Under the pieces are notes generated by a model. It saw nothing but the letters and a program-made list of their open reading frames with translations, ran no database searches and had not been told where the DNA came from. 64,000 bases of DNA, taken from Caulobacter sp. Its GTDB lineage: Bacteria; Pseudomonadota; Alphaproteobacteria; Caulobacterales; Caulobacteraceae. A program made the position numbers and the translations under genes. Shown piece by piece: positions 40,486-50,929 of this stretch; position 1 is the first letter of the stretch; the number at the start of each line of letters is the position of its first letter. Location of the stretch: positions 62,001 to 126,000 of the forward strand of contig JAUXVF010000022.1 of the NCBI GenBank assembly GCA_030680355.1, given 5' to 3'.

Positions 40486-41465
40486 CAGATCTCTCCCGCC
40501 AGGATGCGGCCAAACAGCACCGGATCGATGTTGCCGCCGGAGAGGACCACGCCGGCGCACCCGCCGTCGACCGCCATCTTACCGGCCAGCAGGGCGGCGA
40601 GGGCGACGACCCCGCCGGGCTCGACCACCAGTTTCAGCGTCGTGTAGGCGTAGCGGATGGCCTCGGCGACCTCGGCGTCGGTGACGCTGTACACGCCGTC
40701 GAGGGTCCGCTGGTTGATCGGGAAGGTCAGAATGCCCGGCGACGGAGTCTGCAGGGCGTCGCAGATCGAGCGGGCGGCCGGGTCGATCGACTCGCGCCGG
40801 CCGCTGGCCATCGACCGTTGGGTGTCGTCGAAGGCCGCCGGCTCGACGCCGTAGGCCCTGGCCGTCGGAAGAAGATGTTTGACCGCCGTCGAGACCCCGG
40901 CGGCCAGACCGCCGCCGCCGACCGGAACCAGGACCAGATCCAGCGCGACGCCGAGGTCGCGGGTCTGCTGGACCAGTTCGAGTCCCACCGTGCCCTGGCC
41001 GGCGATGACGGCTTCGTCGTCGAAGGGCCAGACGATGGTCATGCCGCGTTCGGCGGCGATAGCCTGGGTGATGGCCTCGCGGTCGTCCGTGTAGCGATCA
41101 TAGATGACCACCTCGGCCCCAAATCCGCGGGTGTTGGCGACCTTCATGGCCGGGGCGTCGGCCGGCATGACGATGACGGCGGGGGCGCCGAGCATCCGCG
41201 CCGCCAGGGCCACGCCCTGGGCGTGGTTGCCCGAGGAGCAGGCGACAACGCCGCGCGCGCGCTGGACGTCGGTCAACTGGGAGACCTTGTTCATGGCCCC
41301 GCGGAATTTGAAGGCGCCGGCCCGCTGCAGGGTCTCGGGCTTGAGGAAGATCCGGCCGCCGAGGCGGTCGTTGAGCGCCGGGCTCTCGACCAGGGGGGTG
41401 CGGACGGCCAGCCCGTCGAGGCGGGCGGCGGCGGCTTCGATATCGGCAAAGGTCACGGCGCTCAT
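40485..41465 (-). CDS. Threonine/serine dehydratase, PLP fold II, no ACT domain
   Basis: 326 residues. PLP Lys K53 in AGAFKFRGA, SSGNHAQG, and the phosphate-binding PVGGGGLAAG are intact. It ends right after the catalytic domain, as in catabolic threonine deaminase, serine racemase and threo-3-hydroxyaspartate dehydratase; these cannot be separated by eye. Translational coupling to the D-threonine aldolase-like gene suggests a role in hydroxyamino-acid catabolism rather than isoleucine synthesis. Divergent from the M20 hydrolase gene by 66 bp. Confidence 0.88.
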   Translation of the reverse strand: MSAVTFADIEAAAARLDGLAVRTPLVESPALNDRLGGRIFLKPETLQRAGAFKFRGAMNKVSQLTDVQRARGVVACSSGNHAQGVALAARMLGAPAVIVMPADAPAMKVANTRGFGAEVVIYDRYTDDREAITQAIAAERGMTIVWPFDDEAVIAGQGTVGLELVQQTRDLGVALDLVLVPVGGGGLAAGVSTAVKHLLPTARAYGVEPAAFDDTQRSMASGRRESIDPAARSICDALQTPSPGILTFPINQRTLDGVYSVTDAEVAEAIRYAYTTLKLVVEPGGVVALAALLAGKMAVDGGCAGVVLSGGNIDPVLFGRILAGEI

Positions 41466-41531
41466 GGTCCTGTCCTAGACCGCCGCCGCGAAAAGCGCGA
41501 CGGTGACCTCTATCACTTCCGGAGTCCGTTT

Positions 41532-42752
41532 ATGAACGCCCTGACCATCGATCGCGACGGCTGGACCAGCGCCGGAGACGCGCTGCTCCATGACGCCATC
41601 GAGCTGCGCCGCGCCATCCATCGCGAGCCCGAGCTGGGGCTGCATCTGCCCAAGACCACGGAAAAGGTGCTCAAGGCCCTGGAGGGGCTGCCGCTGGAGA
41701 TCCGTCAGGGGCCGTCGACCACCGGCATCGTCGCCATTCTGCGCGGTTCGGCCAACGGGCGCACGGTGCTGCTGCGCGGCGACATGGACGCCCTGCCGCT
41801 GACCGAGGACACCGGTCTGGAGTTCTCGTCCGGCATCGCCGGGGCCATGCACGCCTGCGGCCATGACACCCATGTCGCCATGCTGGTCGGCGCGGCCAGG
41901 GCCCTTTGCGCGAAGAGGGACCAGCTGGCCGGGACGGTGATGTTCATGTTCCAGCCGGGCGAGGAGGGCTGGCACGGCGCGCGGTTCATGCTCGAGGACG
42001 GGCTGCTCGATCCCCTGCCCGACGCGGCGTTCGCCCTGCATATCTCGCCCAACATGCCGACCGGGGTGTTCGCCGGCCGCCATGGTCCGCTGCTGGCCTC
42101 GTCCGACAGTATCCGCATCAAGGTGGTCGGGGCCGGGGGTCACGCCTCGATGCCGCATGACGCGGTCGATCCGATCCCCGTCGCCTGCGAGATCGTCACC
42201 GCCCTGCAGACGATGATCACCCGGCGCATCTCGGTGTTCGACCCGGCGGTGATCACCATCGCCCATATCGACGCCGGCACGACCTACAACATCATCCCCG
42301 AGTTCGCCCGCATGCGCGGCACCCTGCGGACCCTGTCGGAGCACAGCCGCGAGGCGGCCCAGGCCGGCATCCGCAAGGTCGCCGAACATGTCGCCGCCGC
42401 CCATGGCTGCACCGCCGAGGTCGAGATCGAGCGCGGCTTCCCGGTCACCGTCTGCACCGGCCGCGAGGTCGATCTGGCCGAACAGACGGCCAAGGCCCTC
42501 TATGGCGACAGCGCCTGGATGACCATGCCCAACCCGATGATGGGGGCCGAGGACTTCGCCTATGTGCTGCAGAAGGTCCCCGGGCTAATGGCCTTCCTCG
42601 GGGCGGCCCCGACCGGGGTCGGCGGCGACTACCGCTCCTGCTGCGCCTTGCATTCGAACAAGATGACGCTGGACGAACAGGTCATGGCGCGCGGCATCGC
42701 CATGCACTGCGCCTATGCCGAGGCGGTGCTGGCCGGGGCGCTGGCGGAGTAG
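41532..42752 (+). CDS. M20D-family amidohydrolase/aminoacylase
   Basis: 406 residues. Dinuclear metal motif ACGHDTH (C109, H111, D112, H114), RGDMDALPL and the catalytic E144/E145 in QPGEEGWHGA, then HASMPHDAVDP in the dimerisation domain and GAEDFAYV near the end. This is the hippurate hydrolase / N-acyl-L-amino acid amidohydrolase group (M20D). No signal peptide. The ATG at 41532 is chosen because the upstream frame is antisense to the dehydratase gene. Ends 7 bp from the convergent tadC gene. Confidence 0.92.
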   Translation: MNALTIDRDGWTSAGDALLHDAIELRRAIHREPELGLHLPKTTEKVLKALEGLPLEIRQGPSTTGIVAILRGSANGRTVLLRGDMDALPLTEDTGLEFSSGIAGAMHACGHDTHVAMLVGAARALCAKRDQLAGTVMFMFQPGEEGWHGARFMLEDGLLDPLPDAAFALHISPNMPTGVFAGRHGPLLASSDSIRIKVVGAGGHASMPHDAVDPIPVACEIVTALQTMITRRISVFDPAVITIAHIDAGTTYNIIPEFARMRGTLRTLSEHSREAAQAGIRKVAEHVAAAHGCTAEVEIERGFPVTVCTGREVDLAEQTAKALYGDSAWMTMPNPMMGAEDFAYVLQKVPGLMAFLGAAPTGVGGDYRSCCALHSNKMTLDEQVMARGIAMHCAYAEAVLAGALAE

Positions 42753-42759
42753 CGAGGGT

Positions 42760-43740
42760 CTACTGTTTGGCCATGGTGTCCTGCACCTTGATGATGGCCG
42801 GGCCGAGGATGACCACGAACAGCACGGGCAGGAAGAACAGGATCATCGGCACGGTCAGTTTGGCCGGCAGGGCGGCGGCCTTCTTTTCCGCGGCCGACAG
42901 GCGCAGGTCGCGGTTTTCCTTGGCCATCACCCGCAGGGCGCCGCCCAGCGGCGTGCCGTAGCGCTCGGCCTGGATCATGGCCGTCACCACCGCCTTGACG
43001 CCGGGATGGTTGGTCCGTTTGGCGAGGCCCTCGTAGGCCATGCGGCGATCGGGCAGGTAGCTGAGCTCGGCGGTCAGCAGGGTCAGCTCCTCGGCCAGCT
43101 CGATCGATGAGGCGCCGACCTCCTGGCTGACCTTCTGGATCGCGGCCTCGATCGACATGCCGCTCTCGACGCAGATCAGCAGCAGATCCAGCGAGTCGGG
43201 GAAGGCGGCGATGATCGATTCCCGGCGCTTCTGGGCGATGTTGCCGATGTAGACGTTGGGCGCGTAGTAGCCGAGCAGGACGGCGGCGACACAGGCGGTC
43301 ACCTTGCTCATGCCCTGCAGCCCGAAATCGTTGACGACGTACAGGTAGAAGGCGGTGACCGCTCCGAACACGAACGGCATCACGAAGCGGAAGAAGTAGA
43401 AGGCGCTGATCGGGCGCGGGCCGCGGAAGCCGGCCTGGGCCATCTTCTCGGCGACCTTGGGATCCTCGAGCAGCCGCGACAGCTGCAGCCGCTCGACGAC
43501 CTTGCGATAGATGCCTTCGTCGGTCTGGCGCAGACTGCTGCCCGATGAGCGTTTGGCCATCTCCTCGCGGGAGCGGCGGCGCAGTTCCTCGCGGCGGTTG
43601 GCCACCGACTTCAGCCGGCCTTCGAGGCTCGACTTGACCAGCATCGGCCGGGCCAGGGTGACGATCGTGGCGAAGGCGATGACGGCCACGAAGGCCGTCA
43701 GCAGATTGTCCGGGTCGGTCAGGGTGTGGACGAGATCCAT
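42760..43740 (-). CDS. tadC: Tad pilus inner-membrane platform protein TadC
   Basis: 326 residues of the type II secretion F (GspF) domain family. Membrane segments near 15-35, in the middle (about 115-165: FYFFRFVMPFVFGAVTAFYL, VTACVAAVLLGYYAPN) and at the C-terminus (LTVPMILFFLPVLFVVILGP). The cytosolic domain has SIEAAIQKVSQEVG and AERYGTPLGGALRVMAKENR, characteristic of TadC. With TadB it forms the platform on which the CpaF motor acts. Last gene of the minus-strand cpa cluster, 10 bp after tadB. Confidence 0.93.
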   Translation of the reverse strand: MDLVHTLTDPDNLLTAFVAVIAFATIVTLARPMLVKSSLEGRLKSVANRREELRRRSREEMAKRSSGSSLRQTDEGIYRKVVERLQLSRLLEDPKVAEKMAQAGFRGPRPISAFYFFRFVMPFVFGAVTAFYLYVVNDFGLQGMSKVTACVAAVLLGYYAPNVYIGNIAQKRRESIIAAFPDSLDLLLICVESGMSIEAAIQKVSQEVGASSIELAEELTLLTAELSYLPDRRMAYEGLAKRTNHPGVKAVVTAMIQAERYGTPLGGALRVMAKENRDLRLSAAEKKAAALPAKLTVPMILFFLPVLFVVILGPAIIKVQDTMAKQ

Positions 43741-43750
43741 GGGTCCGTCC

Positions 43751-44728
43751 TCAGAACTTGAAGTTGATCATCTTGCGCATCACGAAAATGCCCGCCGCCA
43801 TCCAGAAGGCCGCGCCCAGCAACATCAGGTGACCGCGGGCCTCGGTGAACATGGGGGCCATGTAGGCGGGCGTCGTCACGGTGATCAGCACGACCACGCC
43901 GGGCGGCAGGCTGCCGATGATGAAGGAGGAGGCGATGGCTTCCGACGACAGGGCCTTGATCTTCTCCCGCATCATCTTGCGGGCGCGCAGCACCACCGAC
44001 AGGTTGTTCAGCGCCTCGGCCAGGTTGCCGCCGGACTTCTGCTGGATGGCCAGCACGATGGCGAAGAAGCGCAGCTCGGAGGTAGGCATGCGCTCGTACA
44101 TTTTCTCGAGCGACTGATCCATGGCCATGCCCATGCCGACGTTCTCGATCAGACGGCGAAACTCGCCGGCCAGCGGCTCGGGGCATTCCTTGCCGATGAT
44201 CTTCAGGCAGTCATGGACGGGCAGGCCGGACTTGATGCCGCGCACGATGATGTCGATGGCGTCGGAGAAGGCCTCGGTGAACTTCTTGATCCGGCGTTTG
44301 GCCAGGAAGCCGACCACCCAGCGCGGCAATCCCATCCCGGCGGCGAAAGCCAGCCCCAGGGCGATCAGGGGCGAGCGGCCCAGCGGCAGGGACAGGGCGC
44401 CGATGACCAGTCCGAACACGGCGCTGCCGATCCAGAACTGTCGCTCGGTGATGTTCAGCCCGGCCTGCTGCAGGCGGGCGGCGATCGCCAGGGTGGCTTT
44501 CTTCTGCAGGCGATCCTGATCCTTGAGCGTCTTGAGGATCTGCTTGCGGCGGTTCTCGGGCGTATTGGCGGCCGTGCGGGCGCCGCGGGCGCGGTTTTCG
44601 CCGCTGCCGTTGACGATGACCTGGGCGCGCTTGGCCGCCCGGGCGTTGCCGGAGTCGCCGCCGGCGAAGACAAACCCCAGGCCGGCGATGGTGATGAAGG
44701 CGAGAATGGCCGACAGGGCGACGAGCAT
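43751..44728 (-). CDS. tadB: Tad pilus inner-membrane platform protein TadB
   Basis: 325 residues with an N-terminal membrane segment (MLVALSAILAFITIAGLGFV), a GspF domain with GLPVHDCLKIIGKECPEPLA and the motif QQKSGGNLAEALNNLS, and C-terminal membrane helices (SFIIGSLPPGVVVLITVTTP, MLLGAAFWMAAGIFVMRKMI). It pairs with TadC in the pilus assembly platform. Starts 4 bp after cpaF, so it is part of the same operon. In Caulobacter nomenclature these two genes correspond to cpaG and cpaH. Confidence 0.93.
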   Translation of the reverse strand: MLVALSAILAFITIAGLGFVFAGGDSGNARAAKRAQVIVNGSGENRARGARTAANTPENRRKQILKTLKDQDRLQKKATLAIAARLQQAGLNITERQFWIGSAVFGLVIGALSLPLGRSPLIALGLAFAAGMGLPRWVVGFLAKRRIKKFTEAFSDAIDIIVRGIKSGLPVHDCLKIIGKECPEPLAGEFRRLIENVGMGMAMDQSLEKMYERMPTSELRFFAIVLAIQQKSGGNLAEALNNLSVVLRARKMMREKIKALSSEAIASSFIIGSLPPGVVVLITVTTPAYMAPMFTEARGHLMLLGAAFWMAAGIFVMRKMINFKF

Positions 44729-44732
44729 GGCG

Positions 44733-46256
<1,524 letters not shown>

Positions 46257-46262
46257 GCTGGA

Positions 46263-47741
46263 CTATTTCTTTCTGAACAGGCCGCTGAACAGCGACGATT
46301 TCTGTTGCGGCGGCGGCTCGCGGCGCGCCACCAGACGGGCGAGTTGCTCGATGCCCTCGGCGGCCTTCGACTTGGGCGCCACCTCGCCGATCATCTGACC
46401 GTGGTTGGCCGCCTGGCCAAAGGCCTTGGGCTCGAAGGGCAGGGCCAGGGACGGCGGCACGCCGAGCGCCTCGCCGAAGTCCTTGACCGGAATCTCGGGC
46501 CGACCCGGGACCCCGACCTGATTGAGCACCAGCCGGGGCGGGGCGTCATTGGGCCGGGCCTGACGGACCAGATCGATCATGTTCTTGGCGTTGCGCAGCG
46601 AGGCCAGATCCGGCGTCGCCACGATGATCAGATCGTCGGAGGCGATCAGCATCTTGCGCTTCCAGCCGCTCCAGGCGTGCGGCAGGTCGAGCACCACGAA
46701 GGGCGCGGCGGCGCGGATCTTCTGGGCCACCTCGTCGAAGGCCTCGGGGGCGATATCGTAGTCCTGGTCCAGGGTCGCCGGCGCGGCGAACAGCGACAGT
46801 CGGTCGGTGACGCGGGCCATCATCCTGTCCATCAGCACCGGGTCGAGCCGCTCGGGCTGACCCAGGGCGTCGGCGATGCCCTGCAACGGATCCTGATTGA
46901 AGTTGAGCCCGGCCGTGCCGAACGGAAGATCGAAATCGGCCAGCACCGTGCTCGTCTGCATGCGCTCGGCCAGGGCCCAGGCGAGATTATGGGCGATGGT
47001 CGAGGCGCCGACTCCGCCGCGCGCGCCGACGACGGCGATCTGACGGCCCATGAAGGGCGCCGTCGGGTCGGCGTAGAGGCCGGTGATCGAGCGGATGATC
47101 TGCAGCGGGCTGAACGGCGGCACCAGATATTCACTGACGCCGCGCCGCATCAGTTCGCGGTAGAGGGCGATGTCGTTCGCCGAGCCGATGGTCATGACCT
47201 TGGTGCCGGGGTCGCAGACTTCGGCCAGCCGGTCGAGTTGGGCCAGCAGCTCGGGCGCCGGATCAAGGCTTTCGACGATCACCAGGGAGGGCGTCGGCTG
47301 GTTCTGGTAGTGATCGATGGCCGCCTGGACGCCGCCCGGATTGACCACCAGGGTCGCCCGGGCCATCCGCCGGTCGCCGGCGACCTGTTCGATCAGTTCG
47401 CCGGTGTCGGGCCGGGCGCAGAAGACGTGAATGGAGATGCGCGGCACGCTGACATCGCCCAGAGCGCCGTCGGCGCCGGTCATCATCTCCATGGGCGCGC
47501 CGGCGGCCGCCCTTGGAGGCGGCGAGGGGGCCGCCGCCGGAAGCGGGGCGAGGTCGGCGAACGGATCGCTGTCGGCCGCCCGGGCCGGCGGAAAGTCCGC
47601 GAACGGATCGGGGTCGTGAGGCACGTCGGCGAAGCTGCCGCCGTCGCGCCAGCCGCCGCCGGCGGCGGCCGGCGAGGCGAACTCGTCCTCGGCTTCAAAG
47701 CCCAGATCGAAGGGATCCTGGTCTGTGGGTCTGGTTGTCAT
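46263..47741 (-). CDS. cpaE: Pilus localisation protein CpaE/TadZ
   Basis: 492 residues. A long acidic/Pro-rich N-terminus (1-95), a receiver-like domain (about 100-225) without the phospho-acceptor set, and a ParA/MinD-like ATPase domain. The P-loop GARGGVGAST (239-248) lacks the Lys of KGGxGKT, as usual for CpaE, so nucleotide hydrolysis is doubtful. It places the pilus machinery at the pole. Between cpaD (4 bp) and cpaF (6 bp) in the operon. Confidence 0.93.
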   Translation of the reverse strand: MTTRPTDQDPFDLGFEAEDEFASPAAAGGGWRDGGSFADVPHDPDPFADFPPARAADSDPFADLAPLPAAAPSPPPRAAAGAPMEMMTGADGALGDVSVPRISIHVFCARPDTGELIEQVAGDRRMARATLVVNPGGVQAAIDHYQNQPTPSLVIVESLDPAPELLAQLDRLAEVCDPGTKVMTIGSANDIALYRELMRRGVSEYLVPPFSPLQIIRSITGLYADPTAPFMGRQIAVVGARGGVGASTIAHNLAWALAERMQTSTVLADFDLPFGTAGLNFNQDPLQGIADALGQPERLDPVLMDRMMARVTDRLSLFAAPATLDQDYDIAPEAFDEVAQKIRAAAPFVVLDLPHAWSGWKRKMLIASDDLIIVATPDLASLRNAKNMIDLVRQARPNDAPPRLVLNQVGVPGRPEIPVKDFGEALGVPPSLALPFEPKAFGQAANHGQMIGEVAPKSKAAEGIEQLARLVARREPPPQQKSSLFSGLFRKK

Positions 47742-47745
47742 CGGC

Positions 47746-48429
47746 CTACTGCACCGCCGTCGAGACCGCGCCGGAGGCCTGGTCGTCCTTGGCCGTCGAG
47801 GTCACCTCGCCCTTGCGGTACTTGTCCAGAACCGTAGTGCGGCGACCCGTGTCGGCGGGGTCCATGGTCCGGGCCCGGAGCAGATCCTCGGGATTGGCCA
47901 CCTGGGCGGCCATGTTGGCGCTGACCGCGCAGCCCAGATTGGCGTAGGGGCGATTGTCGGCCGAACGGGTCACCGCTTCCCAGCCGCCACAGCGGGGTGT
48001 GACCGCCACGTAGCGCTGAAAACCGACGACGACGGGCGCATCGGGCGCGCCGGCGGCGTCGTAGCCGATCAGTCTGACCTTGTCCGGCGCCGCGCCCTGG
48101 CTGAGCAGGAAGGCGCGGGCGCCGACGCCGACGCGGTAGGCGTTCTCGCCGCTGCCGCCGGAGGGCGAGGCGATGGTGATCAGGCCGCCCTCGGCCATCA
48201 CCCAGCGGGCATGGAACTCGGTCAGGGCGCGGGCCTGGGTTCCCGACAGGCCGTTGAGATGGGGCGCCAGCCGGATTTCGTCGGGCTGGCTGATGACCTC
48301 GACGCGGGACGACCAGGCGTCCAGGGCCGTGGCCGGGACCGGTCCGGCGGTGTTGACCGGCGCGGAGGCGCAGGCCGCCAGGAGCAGGGCGGCGGTCAGG
48401 GGCGTCAGGCGGATGAAGAATGACGTCAT
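47746..48429 (-). CDS. cpaD: Pilus lipoprotein CpaD
   Basis: 227 residues. A lipoprotein signal with LAAC (Cys near 19) is followed by the CpaD domain, with conserved PHLNGLSGTQARALTEFHAR, GARAFLLSQGAAPDKVRLIG and TPRCGGWEAVTRSADNRPYA, NLGCAVSANMAAQVANPEDL. It supports the secretin in the outer membrane. Operon position between cpaC and cpaE is canonical. Confidence 0.93.
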   Translation of the reverse strand: MTSFFIRLTPLTAALLLAACASAPVNTAGPVPATALDAWSSRVEVISQPDEIRLAPHLNGLSGTQARALTEFHARWVMAEGGLITIASPSGGSGENAYRVGVGARAFLLSQGAAPDKVRLIGYDAAGAPDAPVVVGFQRYVAVTPRCGGWEAVTRSADNRPYANLGCAVSANMAAQVANPEDLLRARTMDPADTGRRTTVLDKYRKGEVTSTAKDDQASGAVSTAVQ

Positions 48430-48433
48430 GGCG

Positions 48434-49915
48434 TTACTCGATCACGTAGCCGATGGGGCCCTGGTAGGTCCGACCGGCGTTGGCCCCCGCCGGCGCGCCC
48501 ACGGCCTTGTTGAGCTTGCCCAGCAACAGGGTTTCGGCGTCGCTGGCGAACTCCAGGCCGTCGGCCGGGGTCTGGAAGGCGGAGGGATTGTTGGGGTCGA
48601 CGATATAGGCGGTGACGATGACCACCATTTCGGTGTCGCCCGACAGGAAGTCGCGGGACCGGAACAGCGAGCCGATGATCGGCACCGATCCGACGCCGGG
48701 CAGGGCGTCGAGGTTCTCGCGGGTGGTCTGCTGGATCAGGCCGGCGATCATCATCGAGCCGCCCGACGGCAGCTCGATGGAGGTCTCGGCGCGGCGCACG
48801 GTCAGGGCCGGAATGGTCAGGCTGGTGCCGGTGGTCGAGCTGCCGAGGGTGAAGGCGCCCTGGGTGGTCAGTTCCGAGACCTCGGTCGAGATCTTCAGCG
48901 AGATGCGGCCGCCCGACAGGACGACCGGCGTGAAGGCCAGGCCGACGCCGAAGGGCTTGTACTCGACCGTCACCGAGCCGCTGCCCGAGTCCTGGTTCAC
49001 CGGAACCGGGTATTCGCCACCGGCCAGGAAACGGGCGGCCTCGCCGGACACCGCCGTCAGATTAGGTTCGGCCAGGGTGCGGACCAGGCCGACGCGCTCG
49101 AAAGCCCGGATCGAGCTGGCCAGGGTGTCGGCCGGGCTGTTGGGGCCGGTGTAGCTGCCGCCGATGGTGGCGCCGCCGGCCAGGGCGCCGTTGATGCTGA
49201 AACTGGCCGCCTGGCCAAAGCTGATGCTGCCCGATCCCTGCTGCAGGACCGCGTTGAGATTGACGCCCAGCTGTTTGACCACGCTGCGCTGGACCTCGAC
49301 GACCCGGACCCGGAGCATGACCTGGTCCTTGCCGGCGATGCTGAGCATGTTCAGCACCTGCTCGGGCTTGGCGACGTACTGGCCGGCGATCTGGCCGGCC
49401 TTGGCGGCGTCGCCGGCGTTGGCGACCAGACCGGTCAGGATGACCGCTTCGCCGATCGGCTCCACGGCGACCCGGGCGCCGGGCAGGATGCGGTTGATGG
49501 TCTCGGCCAGGGCGGCGGTGTCGGTGTCGACGCGGATGTTCAGGGACAGGATGCGGCGCCCGGCGGCGTCGAACAGAATGGCGTCGGTCTGGCCGGTCGA
49601 CATGCCCAGCACATAAATCCGGCGCGGCGAGCGCAGGACGGCGTCGGCGACGGCAGGATTGGTTATGAGGACGTCGCGGACGTCCACCGGCAGTTCGATC
49701 ACGGCCGATTTGCCGCGCGGCAGGGACAGGTTCTGGGCAGCGCCGTCCGCCGACAGATCGACGCGGACCGTGACCGGGCTGGACCCGGCTCCGCCCGCCA
49801 GGCCCTGGGACTGGACGGGGAAATCCTGGGCCAGGGCGACCGGCGCGGCCGCATGGAACAGCACGGCGGCGAGGAGGGCGGGGCCGGCGGCCCTGGGCAG
49901 GGTGAAGAGGCTCAT
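48434..49915 (-). CDS. cpaC: Pilus secretin CpaC/RcpA
   Basis: 493 residues. Signal peptide (1-29, ending PVALAQ), pilus-secretin N-domain (about 50-130: SAVIELPVDVRDVLITNPAV, ADAVLRSPRRIYVLGMSTGQ), a BON domain near 150-200, and the GspD-type secretin domain (about 250-460) ending in the conserved VPIIGSLFRSRDFLSGDTEM. It forms the outer-membrane pore for Flp pili. Overlaps cpaB by 4 bp. Confidence 0.96.
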   Translation of the reverse strand: MSLFTLPRAAGPALLAAVLFHAAAPVALAQDFPVQSQGLAGGAGSSPVTVRVDLSADGAAQNLSLPRGKSAVIELPVDVRDVLITNPAVADAVLRSPRRIYVLGMSTGQTDAILFDAAGRRILSLNIRVDTDTAALAETINRILPGARVAVEPIGEAVILTGLVANAGDAAKAGQIAGQYVAKPEQVLNMLSIAGKDQVMLRVRVVEVQRSVVKQLGVNLNAVLQQGSGSISFGQAASFSINGALAGGATIGGSYTGPNSPADTLASSIRAFERVGLVRTLAEPNLTAVSGEAARFLAGGEYPVPVNQDSGSGSVTVEYKPFGVGLAFTPVVLSGGRISLKISTEVSELTTQGAFTLGSSTTGTSLTIPALTVRRAETSIELPSGGSMMIAGLIQQTTRENLDALPGVGSVPIIGSLFRSRDFLSGDTEMVVIVTAYIVDPNNPSAFQTPADGLEFASDAETLLLGKLNKAVGAPAGANAGRTYQGPIGYVIE

Positions 49916-50790
49916 CGCGACACCGTCACTTCGCTGGCCTGACCGGCGCGGTAGACCCGGACAACCCGGCCCGGTCCGCCGGAACCGCCGCCGCCGCCGG
50001 TTGCTCCGGCGTCGGTATAGGCGCGCAGCGCCAGGACCAGCGCCGCCCCCTTCTTGGCTTCGGCCTGTGCCCCGGCCACCAGTTCAGTGTCGCCGGACGC
50101 GATCTCGAGGGTGGCGACCGCGCCGACCATGGTCTGGGCGTCCTTGGCGGGTTCGGAGGCCTGATCGATGGCCAGCACCCGGATGTTGCGCAGCACCGTC
50201 CGGGTGATCAGGCCCTTGTCGTCGCCGCCGTCGCGGCTGAGCAGGACGTCGACCCGGTCGCCGGGCATGATGAAGCCGCCGGCGGCGGTGTCGACGCTGA
50301 CCGGCAGGGCCATGGCCCGCATGCCGGGCGACAGGACCACGGCCAGATAGTTGCCCTCGCCGGCGCGGACGATCTTGCGGGCGACGATCGGCTCGCCGGC
50401 CAGGATAGGTTCACGGACAACCGCGCCGACCATCGAGGTCATGGCGGCGCCGCCGAACAGGCCGCCGGCGGCCTCGGACGCTTTGCGGGCCACCTCGGCG
50501 GCGGCGCCGGTCGGCGGAGCCTGGGGCGCCGATCCGTCGGTGACGTAGGCGGGGTTGAGGCCGGACGCCGGCCAGTCCTGCCAGCTCATGTCGGCGGGGG
50601 TGAGGCGCAGGCCGATGGGCAGATCGCGTTTGGCGACCAACACCTTGGTGGTCGCCTGGGCGGCGGCCGCGACCGGCGCGGCCGCGGGGGTTTCAGGCGC
50701 CTTCGGGGCGAACGCGCCCCGGACCACGAACGCCAATGCAATGGCGGCGATGGCGGCGATCACCAGGATGAACAGGCGGACGGCGCTCAT
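49912..50790 (-). CDS. cpaB: Pilus assembly protein CpaB/RcpC
   Basis: 292 residues. N-terminal membrane anchor (about 4-24, RLFILVIAAIAAIALAFVV), a SAF domain with TTKVLVAKRDLPIGLRLTPA and GDRVDVLLSRDG in the following RcpC region. It is a periplasmic component of the Tad secretin complex. A 139-bp spacer with a TTAG-N7-TTAACC site (CtrA-like) precedes it, suggesting that cpaB starts a transcription unit separate from cpaA. Confidence 0.93.
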   Translation of the reverse strand: MSAVRLFILVIAAIAAIALAFVVRGAFAPKAPETPAAAPVAAAAQATTKVLVAKRDLPIGLRLTPADMSWQDWPASGLNPAYVTDGSAPQAPPTGAAAEVARKASEAAGGLFGGAAMTSMVGAVVREPILAGEPIVARKIVRAGEGNYLAVVLSPGMRAMALPVSVDTAAGGFIMPGDRVDVLLSRDGGDDKGLITRTVLRNIRVLAIDQASEPAKDAQTMVGAVATLEIASGDTELVAGAQAEAKKGAALVLALRAYTDAGATGGGGGSGGPGRVVRVYRAGQASEVTVSR

Positions 50791-50907
50791 GAAATCAGAA
50801 CTGGCCCCGGGGGGAAAACGTGTGTCAGGCCCGGCCGCTCAGGCCCGGGCGAACGGGCGAATCGTCACCGACCCTTCTGGCGGTAGCCCACCTTTCGGCC
50901 CGCATGG

Positions 50908-50922
50908 TTAACGCCGGACTAA
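50908..50922 (-). promoter_or_regulatory. CtrA-like box upstream of cpaB
   Basis: On the minus strand TTAG-TCCGGCG-TTAACCATG, one mismatch from TTAA-N7-TTAA and followed by the frequent CCAT extension, in the cpaA-cpaB spacer, 118 bp before the cpaB start. CtrA control of Caulobacter pilus genes is established, so position adds support. Confidence 0.45.
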
Positions 50923-50929
50923 GCCGCGC

